Below, piece by piece: positions 1 to 7,149 of a stretch of 64,000 bases of DNA (its first letter is position 1; every line of letters starts with the position of its first letter). The DNA is taken from NCBI RefSeq assembly GCF_900115175.1, contig NZ_FOYV01000003.1:73553-137552 (forward strand). Direction: 5' to 3'. Below the pieces are notes generated by a model that saw nothing but the letters and a program-made list of their open reading frames with translations, was not told where the DNA came from and made no database searches. A program made the position numbers and the translations under genes. This stretch comes from Marinobacter gudaonensis (GTDB lineage Bacteria > Pseudomonadota > Gammaproteobacteria > Pseudomonadales > Oleiphilaceae).

Positions 1-1
1 T

Positions 2-357
2 TGGCAGCAAAGTGATGGCACAACCCAAAACGCCGTGTCGAACCGATTCGATGGTAGCGCCTGGGGCACCGCCGAGTTGATCGAGAGTGACAACGGCGGA
101 ATTATTGCTTTCCCACAAATTGCGGTCGATGGCACCGGAAAAGCGTTTGCGGTGTGGCAGCAAAGTGATGGCACAAGGTTTAACATCGTGTCGAACCGAT
201 TCGATGGTAGTACCTGGGGCACCGCCGAGTTGATCGAAAGTGACAACGCCGGAGCCGCTTTTTCCCGCAAATTGCGGTCGATGGCACCGGAACAGCGTTT
301 GCGGTGTGGCAGCAAAGTGATGGCACACGCGATAACATCGTGTCGAACCGCTTCGAA
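2..357 (+). repeat. Tandem 153-bp coding repeats
   Basis: Two complete copies and a third partial copy of a 153-bp unit are arranged head to tail and are nearly identical at the DNA level, for example around AGCAAAGTGATGGCACA. The period is an exact multiple of three, which fits coding repeats under selection to stay in frame, except for the one-base loss in the third copy. High nucleotide identity suggests recent duplication or gene conversion. Confidence 0.85.
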
Positions 358-379
358 TAAACCGCGCCCGGAGCTCTAG
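2..379 (+). CDS. C-terminal end of a repeat-rich protein (5' truncated, frameshifted)
   Basis: The gene enters from outside the window, so only its end is visible. It encodes tandem 51-residue repeats beginning WQQSDGT and containing VSNRFDGS.WGTAELIES and FPQIAVDGTG.AFAV. Such short aromatic and Asp/Gly-rich repeats suggest beta-propeller or beta-sandwich blades of a secreted or surface protein, which is inference. The repeat starts at 2, 155 and 307, so the spacing is 153 and then 152 nt: one base is missing in the last repeat, near the T5C3 run at 259-266. As written, the frame runs into unrelated sequence and stops at 379. With the base restored the repeat continues and ends at the TAA at 358-360. 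Sequencing error and real mutation cannot be told apart here. Confidence 0.7.
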   Translation, partial: WQQSDGTTQNAVSNRFDGSAWGTAELIESDNGGIIAFPQIAVDGTGKAFAVWQQSDGTRFNIVSNRFDGSTWGTAELIESDNAGAAFSRKLRSMAPEQRLRCGSKVMAHAITSCRTASNKPRPEL

Positions 380-836
380 CGCCGGGCGCCGCTAAAATGG
401 CCGAAACCGTCGCTGAACAATGACCTTGAGTGCGACCCGAAATTATAGTCACTGTTCTCGCTCACCAATATAAGACGGTTTCGGTGCTGGCAGGATCAAA
501 TCGGATTATCAATCGTTTTTCTCAAGACACACAATTTGCTCTTGCCTCTAAACATTTCGCACGGTACCGGGTTTTTCTAACCCTACATTGACTCTTCCTC
601 CTTCAGAACCTCCCTTCACAGGACTTGTGCACGCCAGCTTCCCAAAAGTCATTGAAGACCCTCTTATCTCACTGTTCGCTTTTGTTTAAAAGCCCGCTTG
701 GATAACCCCCGTCTCGAGCGCACTGGCGCCTTTCAGGCTCTCGATACTCGACAATGTCCTGAACCCACAATGCACTGAAGTTGTTGGTCTAACGATAATT
801 GCTATTGTTCCAATCTGAATTGTTCGAGGCCAATGG
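361..836. other. Intergenic gap, AT-richer than surroundings
   Basis: No convincing coding region is seen on either strand. An 8-bp inverted repeat (GCGCCCGG at 364-371, CCGGGCGC at 382-389) just after the repeat-protein gene could end its transcript but has no T-run. From about 430 to 840 the DNA is visibly richer in A and T than the flanking genes. The gap may mark the edge of an accessory segment carrying the repeat protein; that is inference. Confidence 0.5.
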
Positions 837-2030
837 TCAGGCACTGTTTCCCGCTGCCACGCCGGACGCCCAGGCCCACTGAAAGTTGTGCCCACCGAGG
901 TGCCCGGTGACATCAACCACCTCACCAATGAAATACAGGTTAGGCCGCTCCAGCACCGCCATGGTTTTCGAAGAGAGCTGGCGGGTGTCCACGCCCCCAA
1001 GGGTCACTTCCGCCGTTCGGTAGCCTTCGGTGCCGGCCGGTTTGATGGACCACTGGCCCAGAACCTCTGCCACCTGGTCAATATCACTGTTCTTGTACGC
1101 CTGTAGTGGGCCGCTCCAGCCCTGCAATTCGTTGAAGGCCTGGGCGAAGCGTTTTGGCAGATGCTGCCCCAGGTACTGGCCGATGGTGGACTGGGGGCGC
1201 TGTTTGCGAAGTTCGAGCAGATCGTTCCGGATCTGGCAGGCGGGCAGCAGGTTGATGGCCAGGCTGTCGCCCGGCTGCCAGAAGCTGGAAATCTGCAGCA
1301 TGGCCGGGCCGCTGAGCCCGCGATGGGTTACCAGCATGGGTTCGCGGAAATGCTGGCCGTGGCAGTGCACGTCGACAGGACAACTGACGCCGGAAAGCGG
1401 AGCCAGCTGCTCCTTGAGCTCCGGATGCAGGGTGAACGGCACCAGACCCGCGCGGGTGGGCAGCACTTTCAGGCCGAACTGCTCGGCGATGCGATAGCCG
1501 AAGCCGGTAGCCCCCATGGTGGGAATTGACAGGCCGCCGGTAGCAATCACCAGTGAATCGCAGGTCAGATCCCCGGAGCCGGTGCGCAGGCGGTAGCCGC
1601 CGTCGGTTTCGGTGACTCTCTCAACGGCGGTCTTCAGGCGCACCTCCGCACCCGCCCATTCGCACTCGGTCAGCAGCATGTTGAGGATGTCCTTCGCGCT
1701 GTCCTTGCAGAAAAGCTGTCCCGGGGCTTTTTCCTCATGCTCGATGCCGTGGCGGTCCACCAGTTCCAGGAAGTCCTGGGGCGTGTAGCGCTTGAGCGCG
1801 GAAATGCAGTAATGGGGGTTGTCCGACAGGAAGTTGGCGGGCGTGCTGTTCAGGTTGGTGAAGTTGCAGCGACCGCCACCGGACATGAGGATTTTCTTGC
1901 CGGGTTTGTTGGCGTGGTCCAGTACCAGCACGCTCCGGCCACGATAGCCGGCGGTGGCTGCGCACATCAGACCGGCGGCGCCAGCACCGATGATGATTAC
2001 GTTGAAGTGGGATGCTGAACCTGCCGCCAT
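837..2030 (-). CDS. BaiN/HI0933-family NAD(P)/FAD-dependent oxidoreductase
   Basis: Flavoprotein of the HI0933 (YhiN/BaiN) family, about 397 residues. An N-terminal FAD-binding Rossmann motif, IIIGAGAAGLM, lies near residues 11-21, followed by the family signature GKKILMSGGGRCNFTN near 45-60. The C-terminal GEVVDVTGHLGGHNFQWA is the conserved flavin-contacting end of the family. The exact substrate of most members is unknown; the name BaiN comes from a bile acid-transforming homologue and should not be read as function here. ATG at 2030 is preferred over an in-frame TTG at 2042. The gene is followed only by the AT-rich gap and points the same way as the phzF-like gene upstream, 44 bp away. 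Confidence 0.9.
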   Translation of the reverse strand: MAAGSASHFNVIIIGAGAAGLMCAATAGYRGRSVLVLDHANKPGKKILMSGGGRCNFTNLNSTPANFLSDNPHYCISALKRYTPQDFLELVDRHGIEHEEKAPGQLFCKDSAKDILNMLLTECEWAGAEVRLKTAVERVTETDGGYRLRTGSGDLTCDSLVIATGGLSIPTMGATGFGYRIAEQFGLKVLPTRAGLVPFTLHPELKEQLAPLSGVSCPVDVHCHGQHFREPMLVTHRGLSGPAMLQISSFWQPGDSLAINLLPACQIRNDLLELRKQRPQSTIGQYLGQHLPKRFAQAFNELQGWSGPLQAYKNSDIDQVAEVLGQWSIKPAGTEGYRTAEVTLGGVDTRQLSSKTMAVLERPNLYFIGEVVDVTGHLGGHNFQWAWASGVAAGNSA

Positions 2031-2073
2031 AATGCCCGCCAATCCGAAGAAAACGGCGGGCAGTATACCAGCC

Positions 2074-2880
2074 TCAGGGCAGGTGGACGGAGCCTTCCAT
2101 GTAGAAAGCGGCCTGGCCGGCGATGTCGACCCGGTCGCCTTTCAGTTCGCAGCGAAGCAAGCCGCCCCGGGCGGACACCTGCCGGGCATCCAGGCGGGTC
2201 TTGCCGAGCTGTTCGGCCCAGTAGGGCACCAGCACGCTGTGAATGGATCCGGTGACCGGGTCTTCCTCAATGCCGGCGCCGGGGGCGAAATAGCGGCTGA
2301 CGAAGTCGCAGTCCTGGCCCGGCGCTGTCACGATCAGTCCCTGGTTGCCCAGCTGTTTCAGTTTGAGCAAGTCCGGTTGTGCCGCCCGAACCGCGGCTTC
2401 GTTCTCCAGAACCACCATGTAATTGGTGTCGTTGGGCACGAAGAAGGCGGTATCCGGCGCTCCCTCGAGCGCGTCACGAATCAGCGCCGGCGTTGGCTGT
2501 GGTTCAAAGGCCAGGTTCGGGAAATCCAGCACCAGCCAGCCATCGTCGGTTTGCCTCACGGCCAGCGGGCCGCTTTTGGAGCGGAATCGAATCTGTTCTC
2601 CTTTCCAGCCAAGCTTGTTGAAGATCACCCACGCGCTCGCCAGGGTGGCGTGGCCGCACAGCGGTACTTCCGTGCCCGGCGTGAACCAGCGAATGTGGAA
2701 GTCGGCGTCTTCGTTGTTGTCGAGGCGAACGAAGTACGCGGTTTCCGACAGGTTGTTCTCAAGCGCCAGCGACTGCATCACGTTGTCGGGCAGCCACTGC
2801 TCCAGCGGCATAACGGCAGCCGGGTTGCCCCCGAAAATGGTGTTTGTGAAAGCATCAACCTGGTAGATCGGGTGTTTCAT
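2074..2880 (-). CDS. PhzF-family isomerase/epimerase-like protein
   Basis: 268 residues, normal length for the PhzF family, whose members have a diaminopimelate epimerase-like two-domain fold. The start, YQVDAFTNTIFGGNPAAV, is the typical family opening and includes the GNPAAV motif. The Glu of NNLSETAYFV near residue 46 matches the catalytic glutamate region, and GHATLASAWV and DPVTGSIH are further signatures. Only a few members make phenazine; no other phenazine genes are nearby, so an uncharacterised isomerase role is more likely. Its ATG overlaps the stop codon of the small upstream gene by 4 nt (ATGA), so translation is probably coupled. Confidence 0.92.
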   Translation of the reverse strand: MKHPIYQVDAFTNTIFGGNPAAVMPLEQWLPDNVMQSLALENNLSETAYFVRLDNNEDADFHIRWFTPGTEVPLCGHATLASAWVIFNKLGWKGEQIRFRSKSGPLAVRQTDDGWLVLDFPNLAFEPQPTPALIRDALEGAPDTAFFVPNDTNYMVVLENEAAVRAAQPDLLKLKQLGNQGLIVTAPGQDCDFVSRYFAPGAGIEEDPVTGSIHSVLVPYWAEQLGKTRLDARQVSARGGLLRCELKGDRVDIAGQAAFYMEGSVHLP

Positions 2881-3161
2881 ACTCTGTTCTCCCTGAATGA
2901 TCGTCTAGCGTAGTGGTGGGCCCGGTGCCGGGCAAACATCTCCAGCTCTGTGGCGTTGTAGAAATGCAGCTCCGGCAGGGGGGCTGAATGGGTCAGTACC
3001 CAGTGATCCGGGGCCGGTTCACTCATGGAAAAGCCGAGATCAGCCAGCCATTGACGAGTGACATCCATGCCTTTCAGCAGGGGCGCGGCACAGGCCTCAA
3101 GGCCCAGGAGATCCTTGCGCGTTGCCGGCGGTGGTGCGAGGTGTGTGTTGGCGATACCCAT
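2877..3161 (-). CDS. Small conserved-looking protein of unknown function
   Basis: 94 residues; I do not recognise the family. A strong Shine-Dalgarno sequence (AAGGAG, about 7 nt before ATG at 3161) and a 4-nt overlap with the phzF-like start support a real gene. The protein is polar, with no membrane segment and no cysteine pair of the kind that binds metal; it ends in a basic, His-rich segment (ARHRAHHYARRSFRENR). It contains WVLTHSAPLPELHFYNATE. It is transcribed away from the MocR regulator at 3407, so it may be the first gene of a two-gene operon controlled by that regulator, which is inference from position. Confidence 0.65.
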   Translation of the reverse strand: MGIANTHLAPPPATRKDLLGLEACAAPLLKGMDVTRQWLADLGFSMSEPAPDHWVLTHSAPLPELHFYNATELEMFARHRAHHYARRSFRENRV

Positions 3162-3334
3162 GGTGAAACTCCTTCTTCGGTTCTCGATGTTGCTATTGTC
3201 CGCTCTCGCTGACAGCCATAACAGATTCAGATATTCTGGAATTGAACCGGTACAGAGAGGTGTCAGTGGTGTCTGTTACGGTGATTTTCGGAGGCATCTG
3301 TACTGCACGGACCCGTGCCAGGTCTGGTGCAATA

Positions 3335-3371
3335 GGGTGTAACGCTCAACGGGTGTAATGCTCTACGGGTG
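3335..3371. promoter_or_regulatory. 16-bp tandem direct repeats before a MocR gene (candidate operator)
   Basis: GGGTGTAACGCTCAAC at 3335-3350 is followed directly by GGGTGTAATGCTCTAC at 3351-3366 and a third partial GGGTG at 3367-3371. The two full units agree at 14 of 16 positions. MocR-type regulators are known to bind direct repeats between themselves and a divergent target, and these lie 36 bp before the regulator's ATG at 3407, facing the divergent gene pair. Binding is inferred. Confidence 0.5.
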
Positions 3372-3406
3372 AAGGAAACGAAGGTCAGGCAGACGAGGGA
3401 CGTAAC

Positions 3407-4822
3407 ATGGGCATTCTCTATAACCAGGTGGCGGATCAGCTTCAGGAACTGATCCGCGACGGTGTCTACCGCGATGGTGATCGACTGCCGGGCGTGCGAA
3501 TGCTCAGCCGGCAGTTCGGGGTGAGCATCTCGACCATCCTCCAGGCACACCAGACGCTTGAAGCCCGGGGCTTTCTGCAGGCGCGGGAACGCAGTGGCTA
3601 TTTCGTGCGGTTGCCGGCGGTGGATGCCCCCGAGCCGGTGATGCGTCGACACCGCAGCCGGCCGGTCCCGGTCAGCGCGCGGGAAATGACGCTGGATCTC
3701 TGTGCCGACGAGCAGAAGCGCATGGTGCCCCTGGCCACGGCCATTCCTCACCCGGATTACCTGCCGCTGCGACAAATCCAGCAAAGCACACTCTGGGCCG
3801 CGCGACGGGGGCTGGAAACCCTGGATTACGCCTTTCCGGGCAAGGAATCGTTCCGTCGACAGATTGCCCAGCGCATGGCAACGCTGGGTGTACCGATAAC
3901 GCCGGATGATGTGCTGGCCACCAACGGTGCCCAGGAGGCCATTATTCTGGCGCTGCGGGCGGTGACACAGCCTGGTGATATTGTGGCGGTGGAGTCGCCG
4001 TCGTTTCCCGGTATCCTGCAGGCACTGGAAGTGGTGGGCCTGAAAGTGATCGAGATTCCCACGCATCCCTCAGAGGGGCTGAGCCTTGAAGGCCTGCAAC
4101 TTGCGTTGGAGCAGTGGCCGCTCAAAGCCTGCGTGGTGGTGACCAACCACAGCAATCCCATGGGCGCGCGCATGTCCGACGAGCGCAAGAAGCAGCTGGT
4201 GTCCATGCTGGCGGCGGCCAACGTGCCGCTGATCGAGGATGACATCTACGGCGACCTTTACCATTCCGGTGACCGGCCCCGACCGGCCAAGGCGTTTGAC
4301 CGTACCGACAGCGTGATTTACTGCAGCTCCTTCTCGAAAACCATTTCACCGGGCCTGCGCCTGGGCTGGATGGTGCCCGGGCGGTTCATGGCCAGCGCGC
4401 GGCAGCACAAGTATTTCGTTAACCTGGCCACCTCGTCGATTCCGCAGATGGCGGTGGCGCATTTCCTGGAGCAGGGCGGTTACGATCGTTACCTGCGTTC
4501 GGCCCGGCAGCACTACCGGGAGAGCACCGAGCGGTTACGCACCGCGGTCGCCAGATCGTTTCCGGAGGGGACGGCAGTCAGCCGGCCCCAGGGTGGGTTT
4601 GTGCTCTGGGTGCAACTGCCGGATGGCGTGTCGGGAACCCGGGTTTACCAGAAGGCGAGGGCGGAGAGCATCAATGTGGCGCCCGGCCTGATGTTCTCCA
4701 CCGCCAACAAATACGAAAACTGCCTGAGACTGAACAGCGCCAACCCCTGGAGCGAACGCATCGAGCAGGCCGTGGCTCGGCTGGGAGCCATGGCTCACGA
4801 AGACCAGGCTGCCCGGGATTAG
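3407..4822 (+). CDS. MocR-type (GntR-HTH plus aminotransferase) transcription regulator
   Basis: 471 residues, the normal length for MocR/PdxR-type regulators. Residues 1-75 form a GntR winged helix (YNQVADQLQELIRDGVYRDG, then RQFGVSISTILQAHQTLE). Residues 110-460 form a fold type I aminotransferase-like domain with TNGAQEAI, SNPMGARMS and the PLP lysine in SSFSKTISPG at about residue 311. These proteins use bound PLP as a sensor and usually regulate a divergent gene. Here the divergent genes are the small unknown protein and the PhzF-like gene, and tandem 16-bp repeats lie between. The effector (PLP, an amino acid or other) cannot be told from the sequence. The 3' end overlaps the convergent response regulator stop at 4819-4822. 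Confidence 0.93.
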   Translation: MGILYNQVADQLQELIRDGVYRDGDRLPGVRMLSRQFGVSISTILQAHQTLEARGFLQARERSGYFVRLPAVDAPEPVMRRHRSRPVPVSAREMTLDLCADEQKRMVPLATAIPHPDYLPLRQIQQSTLWAARRGLETLDYAFPGKESFRRQIAQRMATLGVPITPDDVLATNGAQEAIILALRAVTQPGDIVAVESPSFPGILQALEVVGLKVIEIPTHPSEGLSLEGLQLALEQWPLKACVVVTNHSNPMGARMSDERKKQLVSMLAAANVPLIEDDIYGDLYHSGDRPRPAKAFDRTDSVIYCSSFSKTISPGLRLGWMVPGRFMASARQHKYFVNLATSSIPQMAVAHFLEQGGYDRYLRSARQHYRESTERLRTAVARSFPEGTAVSRPQGGFVLWVQLPDGVSGTRVYQKARAESINVAPGLMFSTANKYENCLRLNSANPWSERIEQAVARLGAMAHEDQAARD

Positions 4823-5502
4823 TGGTGGTCTGGCTGCTCGCCACGAAGGTTCAGTGGCGCCAGCAGTCCGGCGGCAATGGCCAGGCCGGTCACATCCGGC
4901 AGGCGGTCGACGCCCAGGCGTTTCATGACCCGCGCCCGGTAGAGATCGATGGTCTTCACGCTGACATCCAGCTGCTCGGCAATCTCCCGGCTGGTGTAAC
5001 CCTGGGCCATGGGCAGGAACACATCCCGTTCCCGCCGGGTAAGTGTGGCCAGCAGGGCTTCGGTTGCCTCATCACCCTCAAGACGGTCGCTGCTCTGGCG
5101 ATGGTCCTGCAGGGCCTGCTGCACGCTATCGAGCAGAAGTTGCTCGTTGAAAGGCTTCTCAATGAAGTCAAAGGCGCCGGATTTGAAGGCCCGGACCACA
5201 ATGGGAACGTCTGCGTGGCCCGAGACAAAAATGATCGGCAGCGTCACCCCCCGTTTCTGGAGCTCTTCCTGCACGTTCAGCCCGCCTAGCCCGGGCATCC
5301 GGATATCGAGCACCAGGCACCCGGCCTGGGAGTCGCCCAGGGCGTCGAGGAACTGCCGGCCGTCGCTGTAGGCTTTCACGTTCAGGCCCACCGATTCCAG
5401 AAGCCACTGGGTGGATTCCAGCATGCCGGCGTCGTCGTCCACTACGAAGACCGTGGAGGCGTCCGGGATAGCCGTAGCTGCCGGTGCGACGTGTTTACTC
5501 AT
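4819..5502 (-). CDS. FixJ-type response regulator (receiver plus LuxR HTH)
   Basis: 227 residues. The receiver domain has the acidic pocket VVDDD near 20-24, the phosphoacceptor Asp66 in LVLDIRMPG, and the conserved Lys in FIEKPF near residue 116. A LuxR-type helix-turn-helix follows (LTRRERDVF, SREIAEQLDVSVKTIDLYRARVM) at about 150-215. This is FixJ/TtrR-like architecture. Its start overlaps the end of the kinase gene (5495-5502), so the pair forms one operon and one phosphorelay. The operon is divergent from an acyl-CoA ligase gene, which makes control of fatty acid or alkane use a reasonable but unproved guess. Confidence 0.93.
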   Translation of the reverse strand: MSKHVAPAATAIPDASTVFVVDDDAGMLESTQWLLESVGLNVKAYSDGRQFLDALGDSQAGCLVLDIRMPGLGGLNVQEELQKRGVTLPIIFVSGHADVPIVVRAFKSGAFDFIEKPFNEQLLLDSVQQALQDHRQSSDRLEGDEATEALLATLTRRERDVFLPMAQGYTSREIAEQLDVSVKTIDLYRARVMKRLGVDRLPDVTGLAIAAGLLAPLNLRGEQPDHH

Positions 5503-6997
5503 CAGGTTCGATCTCCTCGGTTCTTGTTCTGGAGTTTTGCGGGGCGCCGGCCGGGAAGCGGCAGATCAGGGAGAGGCCTCCGGTGGCCGCCGGGCGTGCG
5601 TCCAGAAAGCCGCCAAAGCCTTCGATAATCGACCGGCTCATGGACAGCCCGAGACCGAGCCCCTGAGGTTTGCTGGTAAAAAACGGCTGGAACATCTGCC
5701 GGATCTCCGCCTCCGCCAGGCCTGGCCCCTCGTCGGTGACTTCAATCAGGGTTTCGTTCTGCTCGTTAACACAGGTACTTATCACTATCTGCGACGGGGT
5801 CTCTGGTGAGGCCGGACCCAGGCGCTCGGCGTTCGCCTCAATCCCGTTGCGGATCAGGTTGATCAGTACTTGCTCCAGCAGCACCGGATCGGCGGTGATC
5901 ACCGGGGCGCACCGTGCCAGCTTTTCCCGGATTTTCACATGGCTCTTCTCCGCTTCCCACTGGCACAGCCGGGCAACGTTACTGACCACGTCGTTCAGGG
6001 AAACGGGCGCCGTGCGCTTCTGGCCCTTGCGCAGAAACGCTCGCAGGCGCTTGATCACTTCCGACGCGCGATTGGCGTGGTGAACAATTTTCTGAAGACC
6101 GTCGTCGACTCGCTCGAGGCATTGCGCATTGGTCTGCGCGCTTTTCAGGTAGCGCTGGCTGGCGCTGGCGAAGTTCACGATCGTGGCCAGCGGCTGGTTC
6201 ATTTCATGGGCGATGCTTGAGGCGAGTTCCCCCAGGGTCGCGAGGCGGGCTGTGTGGGCCAGTTCGTCTGCCAGCCGGCGGTTGTTTTCCTCGGATTCCA
6301 CCCGGGCCGTGATGTCCCGGGACACGCTGACAACCTCGACCACGGCGCCGGTGTAGGTTTCCCGGATGGCCCGGCTGGCAATCTCGAACCAGCGGCGGGA
6401 GCCGTCCCGATGGGTGATCTCCAGAGTCATGGTGGCGTAGCCGTCATCCCGCAAGCGGTTGCGGGTCTCTGCCAGTTGCTGGGCCACGTTGCTTCCCTGG
6501 AACACCTCTTCCAGCGCCTTGCCGCGCAGCTCTTCCGGCCAGAAGCCCAGAAGCCGCCAGGACGCCGGTGTGGCATCAATAAAGCGCCCGTCCGGGGCGT
6601 GGCGGGAAATGAGATCGGTGGTGTTCTCGGTAATCAGCCGATACAGGCGGCTGGCGCGGGTGGCGTCTTCCCGGGTGAGTACGTCATCGGTGGCGTCCCG
6701 GGCCCGAGCAAGTACACGATCCGAGCCGGTATCCGGGATGAACGTCCACACCAGAATGGTGGAACCGATCCGGGCTTCCACATGCTCAATGGCCCGTCGC
6801 TGCCCCAGCGATGCAGCGGCCAGTGCCCGGACATTGACTGGCAGAAGCCGGGATGGTGACGCCAGCGCCTTCTCCTGGCAAAGAGCGTTGCTGGCTCGAT
6901 TTCCTTCCAGTACGGCGCCGCTGGCATCAAGGAGCAGCGCGGGTTGCGGGTCGGCCTCGTGCAAACTAAATACACTGGAAGAGGAAGCATCGTTCAT
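5495..6997 (-). CDS. PAS-domain sensor histidine kinase
   Basis: About 500 residues from ATG at 6997; a GTG at 7021 is also in frame but would sit at the predicted transcription start. A first PAS-like region is followed by a clear PAS domain (TENTTDLISRHAPDGRFIDATPASW), then a HisKA domain with the phosphoacceptor His in SIAHEMNQPLA near residue 264. The HATPase domain has NLIRNGIEAN (N box), DEGPGL (G1) and GLGLGLSMSR (G2). There is no membrane segment, so it is a cytoplasmic sensor of the HPK4 (FixL/DctB-like) type. It overlaps its response regulator by 8 nt. The ligand cannot be inferred; no heme-binding His pattern was recognised. Confidence 0.92.
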   Translation of the reverse strand: MNDASSSSVFSLHEADPQPALLLDASGAVLEGNRASNALCQEKALASPSRLLPVNVRALAAASLGQRRAIEHVEARIGSTILVWTFIPDTGSDRVLARARDATDDVLTREDATRASRLYRLITENTTDLISRHAPDGRFIDATPASWRLLGFWPEELRGKALEEVFQGSNVAQQLAETRNRLRDDGYATMTLEITHRDGSRRWFEIASRAIRETYTGAVVEVVSVSRDITARVESEENNRRLADELAHTARLATLGELASSIAHEMNQPLATIVNFASASQRYLKSAQTNAQCLERVDDGLQKIVHHANRASEVIKRLRAFLRKGQKRTAPVSLNDVVSNVARLCQWEAEKSHVKIREKLARCAPVITADPVLLEQVLINLIRNGIEANAERLGPASPETPSQIVISTCVNEQNETLIEVTDEGPGLAEAEIRQMFQPFFTSKPQGLGLGLSMSRSIIEGFGGFLDARPAATGGLSLICRFPAGAPQNSRTRTEEIEPDE

Positions 6998-7043
6998 GGC
7001 TGCGACATGTGGTATGTGCACTATAATACGTTGGTGTAATTTC

Positions 7044-7067
7044 TAGTATTTATTCTATCAAATACTA
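7044..7067. promoter_or_regulatory. Perfect 8-bp inverted repeat, candidate operator
   Basis: TAGTATTT (7044-7051) and AAATACTA (7060-7067) are exact inverted repeats separated by 8 bp. They lie between the sensor kinase gene and the divergent acyl-CoA ligase. On the minus strand a -10-like TATTAT lies at about 7025-7030 without a recognisable -35, so the repeat falls about where an activator would sit. It may be the binding site of the FixJ-type regulator encoded next door; this is inference. Confidence 0.4.
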
Positions 7068-7149
7068 TTTTGGCCAGCTGAAAGTATAGCCAGTTCTGTG
7101 ATATTCCTGAATACGCCATAAGAACAACAGCCGCCGAGAGGACCACACC

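Noticed and set aside
2..360. Repeats considered as a CRISPR-like or satellite array
   Set aside because: The unit is 153 bp, in frame and coding, with no spacers between repeats.
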